Positions 58,873-64,000 of a stretch of 64,000 bases of DNA are shown here, in pieces. The stretch covers positions 20,885 to 84,884 of the forward strand of contig ML014188.1 of assembly GCA_003615045.1 (NCBI GenBank), read 5' to 3'. The notes under the pieces were generated by a model. It was not told the origin of the DNA. It made no database searches and saw only the letters and a program-made list of their open reading frames with translations. The stretch comes from Caulochytrium protostelioides. Its lineage: Eukaryota > Chytridiomycota > Caulochytriomycetes > Caulochytriales > Caulochytriaceae. The translations under genes and the position numbers were made by a program. Each line of letters starts with the position of its first letter. Within the stretch, counting starts at the first letter, position 1.

Positions 58873-59598
58873 ATGCCTGCGGACACTGCCGCACCCACGA
58901 CGGCGCAGCCGCGCCGGGCATCGGACGCTGCCGCCGCGGCCGCCGCCGCGGCCGCCGCCTCGGAGCTCGCGCCCTCATCACGCTTCCCGGACGAGATCCG
59001 CGTCCAGTATCCGCGCATCGCGGCGCGGCCGCCGACCGCCGGGCCCGACACGCCCGTCGCGCCGTTCCCTGTCTACCTGCAGGGCGCCGTCAGCGCCGGC
59101 TTTGGCCGCGGGTCCAAGGACCTCGGCATCCCGACGGCCAACCTGCCTGAAGACGTCGCGCAGGCCATGGCCGCGGATCTGCAGACCGGCATCTACTATG
59201 GTTGGGCCTCGGTGTCGGTGCCGCCACCGGCGTCGGGCGCCGATGCTGCCGCCGCCGATGCCGCCAAGACGACGGAGGTCTGGCCGATGGTCATGAGCTA
59301 TGGGTGGAACCCGTACTACAAGAACCAGAAGCGCAGTGCTGAGGTACACATTATTCACCAGTTCGATGACGACTTTTACGGCGAGATCCTGCGCGTCGCC
59401 GTCTGCGGGTACATCCGGGACGAGCGCGACTACGAAGGTCTGGACGAGCTGATCCAGGACATCCGCATGGACATGTACGTGGCGCAGCAGAGTCTTGCGC
59501 GACCTGTGTATACCGCCTTGAAGCACCATACGGCGTTGCAGGCCACGCCAGCGGGGACGGCCGCCGCCACGGCCTTGCAGGCCGCCCTCAGCTCGTAA
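58873..59598 (+). CDS. FMN1: Riboflavin kinase
   Basis: Riboflavin kinase (EC 2.7.1.26) phosphorylates riboflavin to FMN. The ATG at 58873 gives 241 residues (yeast Fmn1 218, human 155). A 60-residue N-terminus with a poly-Ala tract precedes the catalytic domain. The domain has the family signature GFGRGSKDLGIPTANLP (76-92; the GRGSK loop binds ATP and PTAN carries the Mg-binding Thr). It continues with TGIYYGWASV, MSYGWNPYYKNQKRSAEVHI (the Glu at about residue 157 is the catalytic base) and DFYGEILRVAVCGYIRDERD. There is no fused FAD synthetase or phosphatase domain, so it is the stand-alone eukaryotic type. FMN made here is needed by complex I, whose 49-kDa subunit is encoded 2.5 kb away, but co-regulation is not shown. 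Confidence 0.94.
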   Translation: MPADTAAPTTAQPRRASDAAAAAAAAAAASELAPSSRFPDEIRVQYPRIAARPPTAGPDTPVAPFPVYLQGAVSAGFGRGSKDLGIPTANLPEDVAQAMAADLQTGIYYGWASVSVPPPASGADAAAADAAKTTEVWPMVMSYGWNPYYKNQKRSAEVHIIHQFDDDFYGEILRVAVCGYIRDERDYEGLDELIQDIRMDMYVAQQSLARPVYTALKHHTALQATPAGTAAATALQAALSS

Positions 59599-60148
59599 CC
59601 TCTGCGGTATCCCGCATGTATAGATAACCCTTAATGTATAGTTTTGTCTTTTACTTACTTGAGTTCCCTTGAATTCACGTTCCGTGGCCGGTATGACGTG
59701 ATTTCTCCACGGAAGCTCTGGTGGAAGGCGTTGTCTTGCCACGGCGCCTGCTCGAGGCCGAGGACCCCTTCGTTGGGTGGGGAAGCTTCTGTAAGGGGGG
59801 GAGGTCCCGCTAGGCCGAGGGGGGATCCGCGGCAAACGCCTTTTTTCTACGTTTGAGCATGCTTGTGCCAACAGCATGCCGCGTCGACAGCGAGGCATCC
59901 CGTCGCCATCTGTTGCCGATCGGTTAACCACAGCGACAGCGGCATGGGTGGTGAGCATGGGTGGACCCGCCGCATGGGCTGTCCTGTCTATAGCAGCGAT
60001 ACATTCGATCACGGCAGCCGCGCGCCGATCAGCCTGCCGCTTTCTTGACGGATCCGCCATTTCTACCTTTGCGTCGTCCGAGTCATACTCGACCGCTGCT
60101 GCTGCTGCTACTGCTGCCGCCACGGAAGCCACGAGGTCTGTTGTCTCG
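59599..60148. other. Intergenic region
   Basis: About 550 bp between riboflavin kinase and the CDF transporter. The CDF frame is open back to an ATG at 59876, but that part looks like leader; it could still be an N-terminal extension. Confidence 0.45.
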
Positions 60149-61873
60149 ATGTGGCGACGAGCCGCGGTGCCCGGGCTGCCCTGCAGCCCGCCCGTGTTCC
60201 GCCGAACCCCGACCGCCCACGGATCAGGCCTACGGTGGCCGACGCCGCCGCTCCCGCATAGGACCGACGCCGCCGCCGTCACGGTGCAGCCGCGGCGCCC
60301 GCATGGCGGCCACGCCCATGGTCACGACCATGGCGCCGACGCCATGCTGTCGCTCAAGGAAGGCACGCAGATCACGGTCCTGGGGATGGCTGTGAACATG
60401 GGCCTAACAGCAGTCAAGGGCGTCGGTGGCACTATGTTCCACTCCCCGTCGTTACTAGGCGAGGCGCTGCACTCGGCGTCGGATCTCGCGTCCGACATCG
60501 TGACACTCGCCGCATACCGCCTCTCGCGGCGGCCGCCGTCCGCCACCTTCCATTGGGGCCTCGGCCGCCTGGAGCCGATCGGGACGATCGTCGTCTCAGG
60601 GCTCCTGGTTTCCGCAGGGCTCAGCGTCGGCTGGACCTCCCTCGAGGCCCTCGCCGCCATCTGGGACATGGATCTGGGAGGACTGTGGCGGACCACGATG
60701 ACCCATACCCATGACGCGCCCCCGGTCTTCACACCAGCTTCGGCGTCAGACCTCGCGGCGACCACGCCCACCACGGCCACGCCCACGGGCAGCAGCGCCA
60801 GCACCGTCGTGCTAAACCATGACCACGTACTCGCGCATACGCCGGCCTCAACGCCGCCACCGACGCCTGCGCACGAGCACAGCCATGGATTCAGCCTGTT
60901 CGACCACTCGCACGGCCACAAGACGGCGCAGCAAATCCTGGACGAGGGCGGCACCCGCGTGCTCTCACCCATCGCCGTGTACATCATGCTGCTCTCGCTG
61001 GCGTCCAAGGAACTGATGTTCCGTCTGACGATGCGCGTCGCGAAGCGGCACGCCACGCAGTCCTCGACCCTCGTCGCCAACGCGTGGCACCACCGCGCCG
61101 ACGCCGCCAGCAGCCTCGTCGCCCTCCTCGGCGTCGGCGGCGCCGCCGCCGGCTTCGTCTGGGCCGACCCCATCGGCGGCCTCGCCGTCAGCACCATGAT
61201 CGTCCGCGCTGGGTGGCGGTCCCTCGCCCCCGCCGCCGCGGAGCTCATCGACCGCACGCCCCTGCAGTGGGAAGCGAAGCTGCGCGGCGCGTGCCGGGGC
61301 CAGCTCGAGGCCAGTCTCGCGCGCCCCGAGTACGCGGCGTTCCGGCCGCTCATCCGCATCCGCCGGGTTCGCGCCCGCAAAGTCGGGCCCTCCTATCACG
61401 GTAAGAGCGGCGACTGATGGGGGATTCACCCGGAGTCACCATGGGCGCCTTCACTAGTGGACCCATGCTCGGCGACCGCTGCTAACGGTGCTAACGGCTA
61501 GCCCGTCAGTATGCATGCACTCAACCCCGATTCACGAGACTCACGCTTTTTTTTGCTTGCTGATGTGATCCATATGGACGGGCGAGTAGGTGACTTGGTC
61601 TTGGGGGTGCGCACGCCCTCGCCTGCGTCAACGCCCTCTCTGGTGCAGATGGACGCGATTGCCCGCGACCTCGAGCACGCGCTGCGCACTCGCTATGCGG
61701 GCGCCCTGGGCTCGCTAGCGATCCAGGTCCGCCTCGACGAGGCGAGCGATGTCGAAGTCGATGCGAATGCCGATACCGCCGCCGATGCCGATGCTAAAGC
61801 CGATGCGGACGCCACAGCCAATTCAGCTTCAGGTGGCACGTCTCGTTCTCAAGCAGACCACCAGCAGCGGTGA
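60149..61873 (+). CDS. Cation diffusion facilitator, Mmt1/2-like, two exons
   Basis: Model: join(60149..61400, 61539..61873), 528 residues. Exon 1 ends at a GTAAGA donor after VRARKVGPSYH; the 138-nt intron ends TTCACGAG; exon 2 resumes DSRFFLLADVIHMDGRVGD, which restores the cytosolic CDF domain. The start MWRRAAVPGLPCSPPVFRR suits a mitochondrial presequence; an upstream in-frame ATG (59876) would add 91 residues. Two metal-site HxxxD motifs are present: ALHSASDLASD (H108/D112) in one helix and AWHHRADAASS (H314/D318) in another. They are of the Fe/Zn Mmt-FieF kind. Yeast Mmt1/Mmt2 export iron from mitochondria. His-rich stretches (HGGHAHGHDHG at 52-62; HEHSHGFSLFDHSHGHK at about 242-258) are more typical of zinc transporters, so the metal is uncertain. 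The last 35 residues are an Asp/Ala run. Confidence 0.8.
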
Positions 61874-62057
61874 AAATGATGAATGTATAGCACATAAGAG
61901 ACGGGGTGAAGAAGCGGGGAATGAGCGGAGATGCGCTTAAAAAAGAGACGGGGTGACGACGGCAATATCGATGCACGGCAAGGATCACACAGCGTCCCGC
62001 CAGACGTCTCTTTCCTCCAGAATTACCGAAAAAAAGCCCATCATGGCACAAAAAGAA

Positions 62058-63524
62058 TTAACGGTCAATCTCGCCAAAGACAATGTCCATGGTGCCGATG
62101 ATGGTGACGGCGTCGGCAAGGAAGTGGTTCTTGGCCATCATGTCGAAGGCGGCGAGGTGGGGGAACCCAGGCGCACGCACTTTGAGGCGGTAGGGCTTTG
62201 CGGTGCCGTCCGAGACGAGGTAGATGCCGAACTCTCCCTTGGGGGCCTCGACGGCGGTGTAGGTCTCGCCAGGGGGCACCGAGTATCCCTCGGAGAAGAG
62301 CTTGAAGTGGTGGATGAGGGCTTCCATGCTCTCCTTCATCTCCCCGCGGGGCGGCGCCATGACCTTGTAGTTCTCGACGCGGACGGGGCCTTCGGGCATC
62401 TGCTTAATGCACTGGTCGATGATGTTGAGCGACTGCCGCATCTCCTCCACGCGGATGAGGAAGCGGTCGTAGCAGTCGCCGGTGGTGCCGACCGGGATCT
62501 CGAACTGCACCTGGTCGTACGCATCGTACGGCTCATCCTTGCGCAGGTCGAAGGGGATGCCCGTCGAGCGTAGCATCGGGCCCGAGAACGAATAGGCCTG
62601 GGCCTGCTCGGCCGTCACGGTGCCGACCTCGATGACGCGGTTCTTCCAGACGCGGTTGTTGGACAGCGCCTCCTCGAGCTCGTTAATACGGTCGTTGAAC
62701 TGGACGGCCCACTTGTGGATGTCCTCGAGGATGCCGATCGGGAGATCGGCGGCGACGCCACCGGGGCGGACGTAGTTCGCGTGCATGCGCGCGCCCGAGA
62801 CGCGCTCATAGAACTCCATGAGCTTCTCGCGCTCTTCGAAGAGCCAGAGGAACGGCGTCAACGCGCCGACGTCCATCGCATGCGTTGTCGTGGCCATGAT
62901 GTGGTTGAGGATGCGCGTGATCTCGCCAAACAGCGTCCGGATGTACTTGGCGCGCTGCGGGATATCGATGTTCAGCAGCTTCTCCACGGCCAGCGACATG
63001 CCCTGCTCGTTGATCATCATGGACACGTAGTCGAGACGGTCCATGTACGGCAGCGCCTGCAGGTACGTCTTGTACTCGCAGAGCTTCTCGGTCGAGCGGT
63101 GCAGCAGGCCGATGTGGGGGTCGCCACGGACAATGGTCTCGCCGCGGAGCTCCAGGATGAGGCGCAGCACGCCGTGCGCAGCCGGGTGCTGCGGGCCGAA
63201 GTTGATCGTGAAGTTCTTCATGTTGCTCACTTCGTCCTCGTTCAGCGGCACCTCAATCGCGGTCACGACGTCCTTGACCTTCGGCGGCACATACCACCGC
63301 GACGTCAGCGTGTACGCCTCGGGGCCGACGATACGCGTAAACGTCTTGCGGGTCGCATGGCGCGTCTGCGTCGTGTTGACGCCGCTGCGGGTGCCCGCCA
63401 GCGGTGATGGGCGCGGCACCGGGCGAGTCGGGACCGTCGACGCAGCGCGCATCGAGACGGCGGACGCCGCCGACGACGGCGCGGCAAGGCCGCTCACGCG
63501 CTGGAAGAGCGAGCGAGAGAACAT
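62058..63524 (-). CDS. NDUFS2: NADH:ubiquinone oxidoreductase 49-kDa subunit
   Basis: This is the complex I core subunit that, with PSST, forms the ubiquinone site next to iron-sulfur cluster N2 in the mitochondrial matrix arm. The frame encodes 488 residues (human 463) from an ATG followed by a Ser/Arg/Ala-rich presequence ([20 protein letters not shown]). The conserved parts are all present: [14 protein letters not shown] with the quinone-loop His, [33 protein letters not shown] with the quinone-binding Tyr, [35 protein letters not shown] and the C-terminus [12 protein letters not shown]. One small deviation: the family's HRGTEKL reads HRSTEKL here. The gene has no introns and is convergent with the CDF transporter gene (184 bp). 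Confidence 0.97.
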   Translation of the reverse strand: MFSRSLFQRVSGLAAPSSAASAVSMRAASTVPTRPVPRPSPLAGTRSGVNTTQTRHATRKTFTRIVGPEAYTLTSRWYVPPKVKDVVTAIEVPLNEDEVSNMKNFTINFGPQHPAAHGVLRLILELRGETIVRGDPHIGLLHRSTEKLCEYKTYLQALPYMDRLDYVSMMINEQGMSLAVEKLLNIDIPQRAKYIRTLFGEITRILNHIMATTTHAMDVGALTPFLWLFEEREKLMEFYERVSGARMHANYVRPGGVAADLPIGILEDIHKWAVQFNDRINELEEALSNNRVWKNRVIEVGTVTAEQAQAYSFSGPMLRSTGIPFDLRKDEPYDAYDQVQFEIPVGTTGDCYDRFLIRVEEMRQSLNIIDQCIKQMPEGPVRVENYKVMAPPRGEMKESMEALIHHFKLFSEGYSVPPGETYTAVEAPKGEFGIYLVSDGTAKPYRLKVRAPGFPHLAAFDMMAKNHFLADAVTIIGTMDIVFGEIDR

Positions 63525-63714
63525 GGCGCGAGCAGTACTCGTTCAAATGAAAGCGGAGACGGGGAAGCGTCACCAACAGCACGTGGAAACGGCCTGTATC
63601 GCAGGAGGAGAAACGGGATAGGAAGGTGGCACGCCTGGCCAGCGCGCTCGTAGGCTCTCCCGAGCGTGAACAAGCAGCGTGAAGGGAGGGGGTGGACGCA
63701 CGGGGTGACCGAAT

Positions 63715-63752
<38 letters not shown>
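63715..63752. repeat. (GAC)n microsatellite
   Basis: About ten GAC triplets in non-coding DNA; on the other strand they would encode a Val run. Confidence 0.88.
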
Positions 63753-63960
63753 TGGGCGAGTGACGCGTGGGTCCCTAAGAACCGGCGAAGGCCGGGCGGA
63801 GGCGTGAGAGCGTCGTGGATGCCCGTCTGAAGCGGCGCGACGGGCGTTGAGCGTCTCCGCAGCCGCTCGCTTGACCACGTTTCACGCGGGTGCGGGCCAC
63901 CGCCGGGCATCGTGATGCCGCGGTCGCATGCGTGGTGGGGCCGGGGGCGGCGACCGCGGC

Positions 63961-64000
63961 GGCGGCGGGCGGCGGGCGGCGGGCGGCGGGCGGCGGGCGG
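63961..64000. repeat. (GGCGGGC)n short tandem repeat, cut by the window edge
   Basis: Five or more copies of the same 7-bp G-rich unit found at 15381-15410. It continues past the window. Confidence 0.85.

Larger units (their letters stand above)
63525..64000. other. 5' flank of NDUFS2, repeat-rich
   Basis: About 480 bp with the promoter side of NDUFS2 and two simple repeats (63715-63752 and 63961-64000). No gene is recognised before the window ends. Confidence 0.5.

Noticed and set aside
1-64000. tRNA, rRNA and spliceosomal snRNA genes
   Set aside because: I looked for T-loop (GGTTCRA) and snRNA core motifs. The few matches, such as those near 40.68, 41.36 and 58.09 kb, lack the rest of a cloverleaf. 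A covariance-model scan could still find one.

Overview
The window is GC-rich nuclear DNA from a eukaryote, most likely an early-diverging (chytrid-like) fungus. The evidence is: short spliceosomal introns (44-235 nt, mostly GTAAGT-type donors and CAG/TAG acceptors), single-gene transcription units on both strands, no operons, and a set of eukaryotic housekeeping proteins (Dhh1/DDX6, Sin3, Tudor-SN, ubiquilin/Dsk2, dynactin p24, mitochondrial complex I 49-kDa subunit, Nhx1-type Na+/H+ exchanger, Vma21, Plp2/PhLP3). The genus is not recoverable by eye; a GC-rich zoosporic lineage such as Caulochytrium is only a guess.

Layout, left to right: the N-terminus of an acidic protein (1-129, -); Vma21 (1639-2403, +); Dhh1 (3061-4296, -); a giant AAAP-type transporter (6097-10911, -); spliced Plp2 (13061-13958, +); a gene-poor gap with a decayed Fanzor/TnpB-like nuclease copy (about 14.1-14.6 kb); a spliced TTBK/CK1-type kinase (16767-18902, +); Tudor-SN (19979-22810, +); a spliced double BIR-like zinc-finger protein (22877-24944, -); a three-exon TLDc protein (25769-27220, -); a second Fanzor fossil (27.7-27.9 kb); spliced ubiquilin (28437-29676, +); mitoribosomal bS16m (30301-30867, +); a Med16-like protein (31563-35330, +); a PPR-like mitochondrial protein (35422-38724, -); a 4-kb repeat-rich gap with the longest Fanzor fossil (40.2-40.9 kb); a perilipin-like protein (42750-43418, +); an Nhx1-like exchanger (43677-45947, -); a coiled-coil protein (47346-48443, -); Sin3 (50794-56511, +); three-exon dynactin p24 (57156-58212, -); riboflavin kinase (58873-59598, +); a two-exon CDF metal transporter (60149-61873, +); and NDUFS2 (62058-63524, -).

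The genes do not form one pathway. Recurrent themes are mitochondria (bS16m, PPR protein, NDUFS2, Mmt-like CDF, flavin supply), transcription control (Sin3, Med16), mRNA decay and RNA biology (Dhh1, Tudor-SN) and endomembrane pH (Vma21, Nhx1, TLDc, and possibly a Vma22-like fragment). Several neighbours are convergent with gaps under 200 bp (Tudor-SN/BIR protein, Med16/PPR, CDF/NDUFS2). The remaining DNA is in long gene-poor stretches rich in simple repeats, and these stretches are where all three Fanzor fossils lie.

Most novel items: the three broken Fanzor copies that share a 3' end; an AAAP transporter whose last membrane helix is separated from its core by about 1,000 low-complexity residues; a protein made of two repeated (pre-domain + BIR-like finger) units; and a 57-nt imperfect hairpin upstream of Tudor-SN.
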